A stretch of DNA of 64,000 bases, from contig NZ_RJKV01000001.1 in the NCBI RefSeq assembly GCF_003751305.1, positions 1,655,586 to 1,719,585 on the forward strand, read 5' to 3'. Under the pieces are notes generated by a model. That model ran no database searches and was not told where the DNA came from. It was given only the letters and a program-made list of their open reading frames with translations. Positions 53,835 through 61,895 of this stretch are shown piece by piece. A program made the translations under genes and the position numbers. Source of the DNA: Stenotrophomonas rhizophila (GTDB lineage: Bacteria; Pseudomonadota; Gammaproteobacteria; Xanthomonadales; Xanthomonadaceae). Numbering within the stretch: position 1 is the stretch's first letter; each line of letters opens with the position of its first letter.

Positions 53835-54446
53835 TCACCTGACGCGTAGGTCGCAGGCGCGTAGGAACAGCGCGGTCGTTGCATGACTGTCAGACGCTCG
53901 CCTGCGCCCCTGAGGCAAGCCATGCTCTGCAAGAAGGAGGCTGACAAACCGCTCCCCGTCGCCGGAGCAGGTCGAGCCGACAGAAACGCGCTCAAAGGCC
54001 TTTTCCGCCAGATCGAGATACGGTTCCAGCACCGTGCTCCAGCGTTCCCTGTAAAGGTCGATGCCAGGACCGGAGCGCAACAACGATCTGCAGAATGCCA
54101 GACACGAGGGGTTGGCGGCCAATCGTTCAATGCCACCGGCGATGCACATCAACGCGTCGCCAAGATCGGTGCCTGCAGGCAGGCTGAGCTCGCCTGACGT
54201 CATGGATGCCAGATGACCGTCCATGACTGATGTGTAGAGACGCTCCTTATCACGATAGTGGGCATAGATCGTCACTTTGGTGACACCACAGAGGCTGGCG
54301 ATTCGCTTCATCGTGGTGTGCTCAAAGCCCTCCTCCGCGAAGACGGTACCGGCCGCGTCCAGGATGCACTGCCGGCTCTCCGCCCTCGCCCGCTTCCAGC
54401 GCAACGCGGTTTTGCTTGGGAAGGTGGGTGACTCACCCGTGCTCAT
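53835..54446 (-). CDS. TetR family regulator, last gene of RND/FabF operon
   Basis: 203 aa from ATG 54446; an alternative GTG at 54458 overlaps the fabF stop (GTGA). HTH: RQCILDAAGTVFAEEGFEHT, TMKRIASLCGVTKVTIYAHY RDKERL. C-terminal AefR-like effector region with GIERLAANPSCLAFCRSLLR. GC content is slightly lower than the left half of the window. Together with the TetR at 60006-60635 it makes two regulators at the two ends of the same pump operon. Convergent with the EAL gene. Confidence 0.88.
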   Translation of the reverse strand: MSTGESPTFPSKTALRWKRARAESRQCILDAAGTVFAEEGFEHTTMKRIASLCGVTKVTIYAHYRDKERLYTSVMDGHLASMTSGELSLPAGTDLGDALMCIAGGIERLAANPSCLAFCRSLLRSGPGIDLYRERWSTVLEPYLDLAEKAFERVSVGSTCSGDGERFVSLLLAEHGLPQGRRRASDSHATTALFLRACDLRVR

Positions 54447-54454
54447 AGACCTGT

Positions 54455-55732
54455 TCACAGGCGCCGGAATACTGCACTGGCATTCACGCCACCAAAGCCA
54501 AAACCATTGGTCAGCGCAAACGTCATGCCGGCATGACGGGGTTCCCCGGTGACGATTGACAGCCCTTCCGCCAAGGGATCTGGGCTGAGGAGGTTGAGCG
54601 TCGCTGGCGCGACCTGATCGCGCAGCGCGAGCACGGTGAAAATGGCTTCGATGCCGCCAGCCGCCCCAAGCAGGTGGCCCGTGCTGGACTTGGTGGCAGA
54701 GATCAGAAGATCGGGGCGGAAACCAAACAGCGCCCGCACCGCCGCAAGCTCCGCCCGATCACCCACCTGGGTGGACGTCGCATGCGCATTGATGTGATCA
54801 ACCTGATCCGGCGTGATACCCGCCTGCGCCAGCGCAATCTCCATCGCCCGCCGCGCGCCGCTGCCGTCGTCGGGGCCGGCCGTCAGATGGTAGGCATCAG
54901 AGGTTGTGCCGTAGCCAACCAGTTCGGCAAGCGGCTTGGCGCCACGCGCCAGGGCGTGGTCCAGGCGCTCGATCACCAGCAACCCTGCCCCTTCGGACAT
55001 GACAAACCCGTCCCGCTGTTCATCAAAGGGGCGAGATGCAGCACGGGGCGTGTCGTTGAACGACGTGCTCAGTGCCTTGGCAGCCGCGAAGCCGCCCAGG
55101 CTGACCCGGTGCATCGCGGCCTCCGCCCCACCGCACAGCGCGATGTCCGCCTCTCCGGCCCGGATGAGGCGCGCTGCGTCTCCGATCGCCTGGACGCCCG
55201 CTGCGCACGCCGTCACGGGCGCGCCCTGCGGGCCCTTGAACCCGTAACGGATCGACGCCTGCCCCGCCGCCATGTTGGCCAGGAAGGTCGGCGCGGTGAA
55301 GGGCGACAGCCGGCCAGGCCCACGGCTTTCGGTGGTGTGGACCGCATTGACGATGGATCCGAAGCCACCGATGCCCGTGGCAATCACGGTCGCCGTGCGC
55401 AGCAGCCCCTGCTCGTCGGCGTCACGCCACCCCGCCTGCTCCAGCGCTTCATGGGCCGCGACCAGCGCGAACTCAACGAAGCGATCCATCTTCTTGAGAT
55501 CTTTCGGCGCGATGATGCCGGTGCAATCAAAGCCCGCCTCCGGGTCTTGAACGCGGTCAGGCACCCGTCCACCGACTTCGCAGCCGGTTCCCGCGGAGAG
55601 ATCAGCACTCAGCGACCCGATGCCGGAGCGCCCGGCCAGTAGGCGCGACCAGACGGTCTCGACCCCGCAGCCGAGTGGGCTGACCACGCCCATTCCGGTC
55701 ACCACGATGCGGTCCTTGTCAGCAATGCTCAT
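54455..55732 (-). CDS. fabF: Beta-ketoacyl-ACP synthase II (FabF paralogue) in an efflux operon
   Basis: 425 aa, complete. KAS II motifs: IVVTGMGVVSPLG, active-site Cys176 in VTACAAGVQAIGDAARLI, His317 in HINAHATSTQVGD, Lys348 and His353 in ATKSSTGHLLGAAGG, and the GFGFGGVNAS end. It condenses malonyl-ACP with acyl-ACP. It is not next to acpP, fabD or fabG as the housekeeping fabF would be, but directly follows the RND permease (36 bp). Thus it is a paralogue, perhaps an inhibitor-insensitive copy or a modifier of membrane lipids linked to the pump. Confidence 0.9.
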   Translation of the reverse strand: MSIADKDRIVVTGMGVVSPLGCGVETVWSRLLAGRSGIGSLSADLSAGTGCEVGGRVPDRVQDPEAGFDCTGIIAPKDLKKMDRFVEFALVAAHEALEQAGWRDADEQGLLRTATVIATGIGGFGSIVNAVHTTESRGPGRLSPFTAPTFLANMAAGQASIRYGFKGPQGAPVTACAAGVQAIGDAARLIRAGEADIALCGGAEAAMHRVSLGGFAAAKALSTSFNDTPRAASRPFDEQRDGFVMSEGAGLLVIERLDHALARGAKPLAELVGYGTTSDAYHLTAGPDDGSGARRAMEIALAQAGITPDQVDHINAHATSTQVGDRAELAAVRALFGFRPDLLISATKSSTGHLLGAAGGIEAIFTVLALRDQVAPATLNLLSPDPLAEGLSIVTGEPRHAGMTFALTNGFGFGGVNASAVFRRL

Positions 55733-55768
55733 GAATCACTTCCCATATAAAAGAGGTCCGGGCCAATA

Positions 55769-58700
55769 TCAGGCAACGGGGGTCTTCTCCGCTCGGACCT
55801 TGAACCAGATGGCATACATCGCCGGAAGGAAGACCAGCGTCATCACCGTGCCGGCGATGGTGCCGCCGATCAACGTGTAGGCAAGCGTTCCCCAGAACAC
55901 CGAATGGGTCAGCGGAATGAAGGCAAGCACCGCAGCCAATGAGGTCAGGATCACCGGGCGCGCTCGGTGAACCGTCGCCTCGATGATGGCGTGGAAGGTC
56001 TCCATTCCTGTCTCTTCGTTCTCGTGGATCTGCCCGATGAGGATGAGCGTGTTGCGCATCAAGATGCCTGACAAGGCAATCAACCCCACCAGCGCGTTGA
56101 TGCCGAACGGCTGCTGGAACAACAGCAGGGTTGGCACCACGCCGATCAGCCCCAACGGACTGGTCATGAAGACCATGATCATTGCCGAGATGGACCGCAC
56201 CTGCAGGATGATGATCAGCAGCGTTACCGCCAGCATGATCGGGAACAGCGGCAGCATGGCGCTCATTGCCTTGCCTGATTCCTCGATGGACCCGGCCTGG
56301 GCAATGGCGTAGCCCTCGGGCAGCGAGGCAATGAAGGGTTCAAGCTGCTTGCTGATCGCTGCCGATACGTCCGGTGGCTGCAACGCATCGTCAATGTCAC
56401 CGCGCACGGTGATCGTGGGCACCCGATCACGGCGGCGCAGCACCGGCTCTTCCATCCGAACCTCGACCGAGCCGATCTGGGACAGCGGCACGCGCTGGCC
56501 AGCAGCCCCGACCAGGGTGAAGTCCGCAATCCGGGCAGGATCCAGGCGCGTGTCCCCGCCTGACCGAGCAACAACCTCGACGGTGCGGATGTCCTCACGC
56601 ACGGCAGTGATCGGCACCCCGCTCAGGAAGAACTGCAATTGCTGTGAGACGGATGCCGACGTCATCCCCATCGCCTGCAGACGGTCCTGATCAAGCGTGA
56701 AGTGCAGCGTCGGCGTGCGCACGCCCCAATCGGTATTCACAGTGCGCATCATCGGGCTGGCGTGCAGGGTCTGCTCGACCTTGGCCGCAATGCCCCGAAT
56801 GACGTCCGGATCCGGACCACTGACACGGTAGGCCACCGGATAGGGCGAGTAAGGCCCAAACACCAGCTGGGTCACGCGCACCCGCGCCTCAGGCGCCAAG
56901 CCCTCGGCCACGGCCTGACGGAGCTTGGCTTTCAGTGCATCGCGCTGTTCCTGGCTGTCGGTGCGAACCACAATCTTGGCAAACGCCGGGTCCGGCAGTT
57001 CCGGGGAAATGGCGAGGTAGAACCGGGGCGCGCCCTGACCGATGTAGGCCGTGACGATCTTCGCTTCTTCCTGCCCAGCGAGCCATTGCTCCACCTTTCT
57101 GGTGGCCAGGTTGGTCTGTTCGATCGCCGTGCCGTAGGGCATCTGCACTTCGACCAACACCTCCGGGCGATCGGAAATGGGGAAGAACTGCTTTTTCACC
57201 AGCCCCATGCCCACCACAGCAAGCACGAACAGGCCGATCACCGAACCCGCCGCAAGCCACTTGCGTGCAATCACGCGCGCCAGGATCGACCGGAAGCGGT
57301 TGTAGCGCGGCGTGTCGTAAAGACTGCTGTGCCCCCCTTCCACGGTCTTGAGTTCAGGCAGAAGCTTCACGCCCAGGTACGGCGTAAAGAACACCGCCAC
57401 TACCCACGACACGATCAGCGCAATGCCCACGATCCAGAACATGTTGCTGGTGTATTCGCCAGCGGTGGACCGTGCAAAGCCATTGGGCATGAAGCCCACC
57501 GCAGTCACCAAGGTGCCAGCCAGCATCGGCGCTGCCGTATGGCTCCACGCGTAGGCCGATGCCTTGACCCGGCTGTAACCTTCTTCCATCTTCACGACCA
57601 TCATTTCGATGGCAATGATCGCATCGTCTACCAGCAGACCCAGTGCCAGGATCAGCGAGCCGAGCGTGATGCGGTCAAAGTTCTTGCCGGTTGCGGCCAT
57701 GACCATGAACACCGCAGCCAGCGTCAGCGGCACGGCCGCCGCCACTACCACCCCCACTCGCCACCCCATGCTGACAAAGCACACCAGCATCACCACCAGC
57801 AGCGCGGCGAAGAACTTCATCATGAACTCGTCGACCGACGCGCTGATGTTCACGGCCTGATCGGTGACCTTGTCCAGTGCCATGCCCACAGGAAGCCCGT
57901 CATTGATCTTCTTGACCTCCGCGTCGAGGGATTCACCAAGATCCAGGCCATTCCAGCCGTCACGCATGACGATACCCAGCAGCATGGCCGGCTCGCCGCC
58001 GTTGCGGATCATGAAGGTCGATGGATCCTCATAGCCCCGCTTGACGGTGGCAATGTCCTGCAATTTGAGGGTCTTTCCCTGTGCAACGATGGGCGTATCG
58101 CGAATCTTGTCCAGCTGATCCAGTGCGCCATCGAGGCGAATGAAGATCTGTGGACCCTTGGCCTCGACCGAGCCTGCGGGGGTCAGGGCATTCTGTCCGT
58201 TCAGCGCTCCGAAGACCTCCTGTGGCGTGATACCGAGGTTCGCCAACCGCTCGTGGGACAGCTCCACATAGATGCGCTCGGATTGCTCACCGATGATGTT
58301 GACCTTTTTCACGCCAGGAACGTGCAGCAATCGCTGACGCAGCGTCTCGGCATCACGCGCAAGCAGGCGGAACGGCTCACCCTTCGCTTTCAGTGCAAAC
58401 AGAGCGAAGGTGACGTCCGCATATTCGTCGTTGACCATCGGGCCGATCACGCCTGCGGGCAGGTTCGCCGCTTCGTCATCCATCTTTTTGCGCGCCTGGT
58501 AGAACTCCTCCTGCACCTCCGAAGGCGGCGTGCCGTCCTGCAACGTCAGCGTGGTGAAGGACAGCCCAGGCCGCGTGTAGGTTTCGCTGCGGTCATACCA
58601 GCGAAGCTCCTGCAATCGCTTTTCCAGCTTCTCGGCGACCTGGGCCTGCATTTCCGTGGGCGTGGCACCCGGCCAGGCCGTCACGATGGTCATGACCTTG

Positions 58701-58834
58701 ACCGTGAACGCAGGGTCCTCAGCGCGGCCGAGCTGGAAGAAGGACACGATGCCGGCCACGGAGATCAGAAAGATCAGGAAAACAGTGATGGCGCGCTCGC
58801 GCACCGCAAGCGCCGACAGATTGAACCCACTCAC
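55769..58834 (-). CDS. RND efflux permease (HAE-1 type)
   Basis: 1021 aa, two repeated halves with 12 membrane helices and two large periplasmic loops. N-terminus FNLSALAVRERAITVFLIFL; proton-relay Asp403-Asp404 in GLLVDDAIIAIEMM; second-half motif MRNTLILIGQIHENE and ARPVILTSLAAVLAFIPL. Start overlaps the MFP stop by ATGA. Exports drugs, detergents or lipophilic molecules using the proton gradient together with the MFP and an outer-membrane TolC-like protein, which is not in the operon. It is not one I can tie to a named Sme pump. Confidence 0.92.
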   Translation of the reverse strand: MSGFNLSALAVRERAITVFLIFLISVAGIVSFFQLGRAEDPAFTVKVMTIVTAWPGATPTEMQAQVAEKLEKRLQELRWYDRSETYTRPGLSFTTLTLQDGTPPSEVQEEFYQARKKMDDEAANLPAGVIGPMVNDEYADVTFALFALKAKGEPFRLLARDAETLRQRLLHVPGVKKVNIIGEQSERIYVELSHERLANLGITPQEVFGALNGQNALTPAGSVEAKGPQIFIRLDGALDQLDKIRDTPIVAQGKTLKLQDIATVKRGYEDPSTFMIRNGGEPAMLLGIVMRDGWNGLDLGESLDAEVKKINDGLPVGMALDKVTDQAVNISASVDEFMMKFFAALLVVMLVCFVSMGWRVGVVVAAAVPLTLAAVFMVMAATGKNFDRITLGSLILALGLLVDDAIIAIEMMVVKMEEGYSRVKASAYAWSHTAAPMLAGTLVTAVGFMPNGFARSTAGEYTSNMFWIVGIALIVSWVVAVFFTPYLGVKLLPELKTVEGGHSSLYDTPRYNRFRSILARVIARKWLAAGSVIGLFVLAVVGMGLVKKQFFPISDRPEVLVEVQMPYGTAIEQTNLATRKVEQWLAGQEEAKIVTAYIGQGAPRFYLAISPELPDPAFAKIVVRTDSQEQRDALKAKLRQAVAEGLAPEARVRVTQLVFGPYSPYPVAYRVSGPDPDVIRGIAAKVEQTLHASPMMRTVNTDWGVRTPTLHFTLDQDRLQAMGMTSASVSQQLQFFLSGVPITAVREDIRTVEVVARSGGDTRLDPARIADFTLVGAAGQRVPLSQIGSVEVRMEEPVLRRRDRVPTITVRGDIDDALQPPDVSAAISKQLEPFIASLPEGYAIAQAGSIEESGKAMSAMLPLFPIMLAVTLLIIILQVRSISAMIMVFMTSPLGLIGVVPTLLLFQQPFGINALVGLIALSGILMRNTLILIGQIHENEETGMETFHAIIEATVHRARPVILTSLAAVLAFIPLTHSVFWGTLAYTLIGGTIAGTVMTLVFLPAMYAIWFKVRAEKTPVA

Positions 58835-59943
58835 TGATGGGCTCCGTTTGCAGCGGTACTCTTGGCGCTGTCAGCCAGGCGAACCACCTGCCCTTCGCGG
58901 AGCATATGTGCGCCAAGCGCCGCCACGCGATCAGAGGCCTTCAATGCGCCTTCGACCAAGGCGTGATCATCGCCCAGCTGCTTGACGGCGACCGGCGTCC
59001 AACGGGCTTTGAGCGGCTCACCGTTGATCACCCATACGCCGGTTCCGGTGCCAGGATCGAACAGCGCGCCCAGCGGAACCTCAACTCCGGCCGAGACGCC
59101 GACAGCTGCGGCGCCTGCAAGCTCTACGGCCACCGTTGAACCCAGCGGCAATGGGGTGTTGCCCTCTCCCAGCGTGTAACGGGCTTCGAAAGTTCGGGTG
59201 GCAGGGTCTGCCGATTGAGAGAGCACGCGCAACCGTGCCGGGATCTTGCCGCTGCCCCCGAACGAGGATGCTGAGGCCACAGAGCCGATCTGGGGACGAA
59301 GCGTCTCTGGAAGCTGAACAACCGCTTCCCTGCTCCCAGCACGGGCAAGCCGGGCGACGATCTGCCCCGCCGCCACCACTTGGCCGGGCTCGGCAGAGAT
59401 GGACATCACCACCCCATCGGCATCGGCAACGAGCGCGGTGTATTGACTGGCATTACGCGCTACCCGGGCTTGCGCTTCGGCCGCTTTAAGCTGCGCTGAT
59501 GCTGCATCTGCCGCCGCCTTGATCTGATCATAGGCCGACCGGGACACGACACCCTTGGCGGCCAGATCGCGATACCGCGCTTCGTCGGCAATGGCCTGAA
59601 CGCTCTGCGCACGGGCCGCAATCACCGCTTGCTGCTGAGAGGCCGCTGCCAAGTTCAGATCGATCGGATCAATCCGGTAAAGCACATCGCCACGCTTGAC
59701 CGTTTGCCCGGTCTCGACGAGGCGTTCAGTGATCTTGCCACCCACTCGGAAAGCGAGATCGCTCTGCACCCGCGCGGCGATGGTCCCCGTAAACGTGCGT
59801 GCATTTCCGGCGCCCGCTTGGACCTGGGCAAGCCGGACGATGGGGGGCGCGGTGCGGGGGTCGATGTCGTCCGACGTGCCGCAGGCCACAAGGAACAACG
59901 GAGCAACGCAGGAGATGGCTAGGACTACAAAACGGCGACGCAT
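58831..59943 (-). CDS. RND periplasmic adaptor (membrane fusion lipoprotein)
   Basis: 370 aa. Lipoprotein signal with Cys21 (APLFLVACG). Adaptor layout: barrel-sandwich start RTFTGTIAARVQSDLAFRVG and GKITERLVETGQTVKRGDVL, helical hairpin (residues about 105-175, KGVVSRSAYDQIKAAADAAS), return of the lipoyl half (ALVADADGVVMSISAEPGQV), beta barrel, and membrane-proximal domain. Links the RND pump to an outer-membrane channel. First structural gene of the operon, 62 bp after the upstream TetR, with a palindromic operator in that gap. Confidence 0.9.
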   Translation of the reverse strand: MRRRFVVLAISCVAPLFLVACGTSDDIDPRTAPPIVRLAQVQAGAGNARTFTGTIAARVQSDLAFRVGGKITERLVETGQTVKRGDVLYRIDPIDLNLAAASQQQAVIAARAQSVQAIADEARYRDLAAKGVVSRSAYDQIKAAADAASAQLKAAEAQARVARNASQYTALVADADGVVMSISAEPGQVVAAGQIVARLARAGSREAVVQLPETLRPQIGSVASASSFGGSGKIPARLRVLSQSADPATRTFEARYTLGEGNTPLPLGSTVAVELAGAAAVGVSAGVEVPLGALFDPGTGTGVWVINGEPLKARWTPVAVKQLGDDHALVEGALKASDRVAALGAHMLREGQVVRLADSAKSTAANGAHQ

Positions 59944-59982
59944 ACGGCCTTCCGGAGTGGGGTATCCGGACGCATTCTGTTC

Positions 59983-60005
59983 CTAGTGACCGTTTTCGTC
60001 AATAG
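59983..60005. promoter_or_regulatory. TetR operator in front of the RND operon
   Basis: CTAGTGAC-N7-GTCAATAG, 8-bp arms with one mismatch, lying just after the TetR stop and 40 bp before the adaptor start. Typical place and size for repression of the pump by a TetR protein. Confidence 0.7.
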
Positions 60006-60635
60006 TCACCCCCGTTGGGGTGAAAGGCTCCTGAGAACCAGCTCCTGCAGGGCGGTGGGCGATTCTTCGTGCATGACCGACAGGTGTGGAAGCGTCACCG
60101 GATTCAGATACGGGACCAGGATCTGGTACACCGCGCGACTGGTCTGATCGAGCGGTGTCTGGTTCTCAAACGCCCCGGAGGCGCGGCCATCTTTTAAAAT
60201 GACCTCGACAAGCTGCCGGATGCGGCCTTGGTAGGCCTGGGTCGACGGCCATCGATCCGTCGCGGCCGCCACAGCGATTTCATAGAGGCGGCGATCCTGG
60301 AGAAACAAGCGAAGACTGGCCTCCACGATGGCGGTGAAGAGCACCCGCAGCCGATCCGGCGCAGCGTCTACTCCCTGCAAGGCCGCATGCACATCGCTTT
60401 CGATCTGGGCGAGGCAATTGGCGCAGATGACCTCCCCGATCGCCTGCTTCGAGGCAAAGAACTTGTAGATGTAGGCCTTGGAGAAGCCAATGGCTTTGGC
60501 CAGGTCCGAGACCGTGGTCTTGTCGTAGCCGTAATGGCTGAAATGCGCGGTGGCAGCCTCGATGATCTGCGTGCGCACGTCGTGCTCAGCGGGGCCGCGC
60601 CCGGCGTCCAGTGCTGTGGAGGGTGAAATAGACAT
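60006..60635 (-). CDS. TetR family regulator upstream of RND operon
   Basis: 209 aa from ATG 60635 (MSISPSTALDAGRG); the open frame continues upstream but without protein character. HTH: RTQIIEAATAHFSHYGYDKT, TVSDLAKAIGFSKAYIYKFF, ASKQAIGEVI. Effector domain resembles TetR proteins with the C-terminal TetR_C_7-like region (LRVLFTAIVEASLRLFLQD, RRLYEIAVAAATDRWPS). It is transcribed toward the pump genes and may be cotranscribed with them or act from the operator between. Confidence 0.88.
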   Translation of the reverse strand: MSISPSTALDAGRGPAEHDVRTQIIEAATAHFSHYGYDKTTVSDLAKAIGFSKAYIYKFFASKQAIGEVICANCLAQIESDVHAALQGVDAAPDRLRVLFTAIVEASLRLFLQDRRLYEIAVAAATDRWPSTQAYQGRIRQLVEVILKDGRASGAFENQTPLDQTSRAVYQILVPYLNPVTLPHLSVMHEESPTALQELVLRSLSPQRG

Positions 60636-60786
60636 CGGGCAAGGGTAGCGCCGTGTGCCGATGCGGGCAAACAGTGACCATTCGAGTATGGGTTCACCCT
60701 CGCCAGGCAATGCACCCCGCTCACACTGCAACGTGTCCGGCGTCCTTCTTCCATGTCCACTCCCGGCCAGAGGCAGTCATTCACAG

Positions 60787-60839
60787 CAGACACTCAGGCC
60801 CAGCCGCGGAGTGGCTTCGATTTACATGAACTGTCAGGT
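60787..60839 (-). repeat. Degenerate attC-like site downstream of the DUF4253 cassette gene
   Basis: Read on the minus strand it begins ACCTGAC then AGTTCATGTAAATCGA, the same order as the intact attC at 61487-61546 (ATCTGAC, AATTCATTCAAGCCGA), and it starts 9 bases after the DUF4253 stop, as attC sites do. The arm AGCC-ACTCCGC-GGCT folds. The far end (GTGTCTG) does not match the GTTRRRY core, so this half is worn or was reshaped at the end of the array. Confidence 0.55.
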
Positions 60840-60848
60840 ACAGCGCGA

Positions 60849-61481
60849 CTAGTCCCACCAAAGGAAGATCGCTCCTTCCTGCTTGACCGCCGCCTGAAGC
60901 GACACAATGTCACCGACCCCTTGGTCAACGATATCTGGACAGAATTCGTAAAGCCCTTGGGAGAATTCTGGAAGATCCACTGGAATGGACTTGAGCTTGA
61001 GTTGAACGGTGTCGGTCTCAGCTTGCCAGATATCAATCCCGAATTGAGAGTCCCACCGTCTCAGCTCCTCAATGATCTGATCGGTGGTCTTGTCATAGTT
61101 GACAGCATCCGTAGCTGCCAGGCGGACGATGTCAAACTGGTCTTGACCTGGTGCTATGACAAGTTCAGCACCCTTGATCTTTGGGTTATCGAGGTTGTTG
61201 GTTGTTCCAATAAAGGCGACGTAGCCGGAAGGCACCTGTACCCGGATCGATTCAAGGAGCTTCTCTGCACTCTCGACAGGCACAATTACGGAATACCCAC
61301 CACTTCGCTTTTTCCTGCCAAAGTCAGTTGTCCAATAGTCACGGACGTTTGACTTTGTAACAGCGGCGAGCAGCGCTTGCGGCGACCCCTGAGTCGGCGT
61401 TGTCGTACCGACGCATGAATTCGACCCTAATGCTGCAAGAAGGAATACAAGCATCCGTCCAATGGCTGAGTATTGTTTCAT
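60849..61481 (-). CDS. DUF4253 lipoprotein encoded by an integron gene cassette
   Basis: 210 aa. Lipoprotein-like signal (MLVFLLAALGSNSCVG). C-terminal half matches DUF4253: SQFGIDIWQAETDTVQLKLK, then YEFCPDIVDQGVGDIVSLQA and the terminal IFLWWD, with the conserved C-P-D-I-V-x-Q-G. DUF4253 proteins are unknown in function, often cytoplasmic; the signal here is unusual. Base composition is visibly more AT-rich than flanking genes. The ATG lies 5 bases after a 60-bp attC and the stop 9 bases before an attC-like site, so it is a single-gene cassette with no promoter of its own seen. Confidence 0.82.
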   Translation of the reverse strand: MKQYSAIGRMLVFLLAALGSNSCVGTTTPTQGSPQALLAAVTKSNVRDYWTTDFGRKKRSGGYSVIVPVESAEKLLESIRVQVPSGYVAFIGTTNNLDNPKIKGAELVIAPGQDQFDIVRLAATDAVNYDKTTDQIIEELRRWDSQFGIDIWQAETDTVQLKLKSIPVDLPEFSQGLYEFCPDIVDQGVGDIVSLQAAVKQEGAIFLWWD

Positions 61482-61486
61482 GTTGC

Positions 61487-61546
61487 TTCCAACGCCTGAA
61501 TTATGCCAACCCGTGGAGCGGGCTCGGCTTGAATGAATTGTCAGAT
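61487..61546 (-). repeat. Integron attC recombination site (60 bp)
   Basis: On the minus strand: ATCTGAC core (6 of 7 to RYYYAAC), then AATTCATTCAAGCCGA, a form very close to the aadA-type attC left side, a hairpin GCC-G-AGCCCG / CGGGTTGGC with one unpaired G, TAATTCAGGC, and the GTTGGAA core (6 of 7 to GTTRRRY). Length 60 bp equals typical attC of integrons in class 1 and Xanthomonas. The DUF4253 start codon is 5 bases past its end. Confidence 0.85.
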
Positions 61547-61895
61547 CTTAACGCCGCAAGCGATAGTCGCTATGGCTGCGAGCGCAACCCCAACCTGCCC
61601 AAGAAAAAAGCTCCGTCCGGTGGGGCGCGCCATTCCTTGTACAGGTTGATCTCTGGGCAGCCGGACCCGACTCACAAACGCTAGCGTCGCCCCTCGGCGC
61701 GGGCGGCTTGCTGCTCTGCACGCTTGGCCATCCCCAAAGCCGAATCCAGCTGTCGAAGAGCGAGTTCCCGAACAGCAAACAGCCCAGGTTCCGATTCGCG
61801 TGTGCTCGACCCCTCTGAGAAGCACACCGCAGCGATGGGGACCATTGGCCGGCAGGTGGACACGAATGCGCAGCCTGCCCAACCAGGTGATGCGA
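61547..61895. other. Gene-poor stretch, perhaps an eroded second cassette
   Basis: 349 bases between the attC and the NmrA stop. A minus-strand open frame ends exactly inside the attC core (stop 61541-61543; last residues include FFLGQVGVALAAIATIACG, a hydrophobic stretch), and another 60-codon minus frame (61681-61863, from GTG; ends AEQQAARAEGRR) is also possible. Neither has a ribosome site, and neither is recognised. No second attC was seen at the far side. Position suggests the left neighbour in a cassette array, now decayed; alternatively plain spacer. Confidence 0.4.

Noticed and set aside
56702..58837. A 711-codon plus-strand frame opposite the RND permease
   Set aside because: His-rich antisense shadow; no signal, no family, and the opposite strand holds all RND motifs.
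60674..60697. GTGACCAT ... ATGGGTTCAC imperfect palindrome upstream of the first pump TetR
   Set aside because: Arms differ in length and need a bulge; may be chance.
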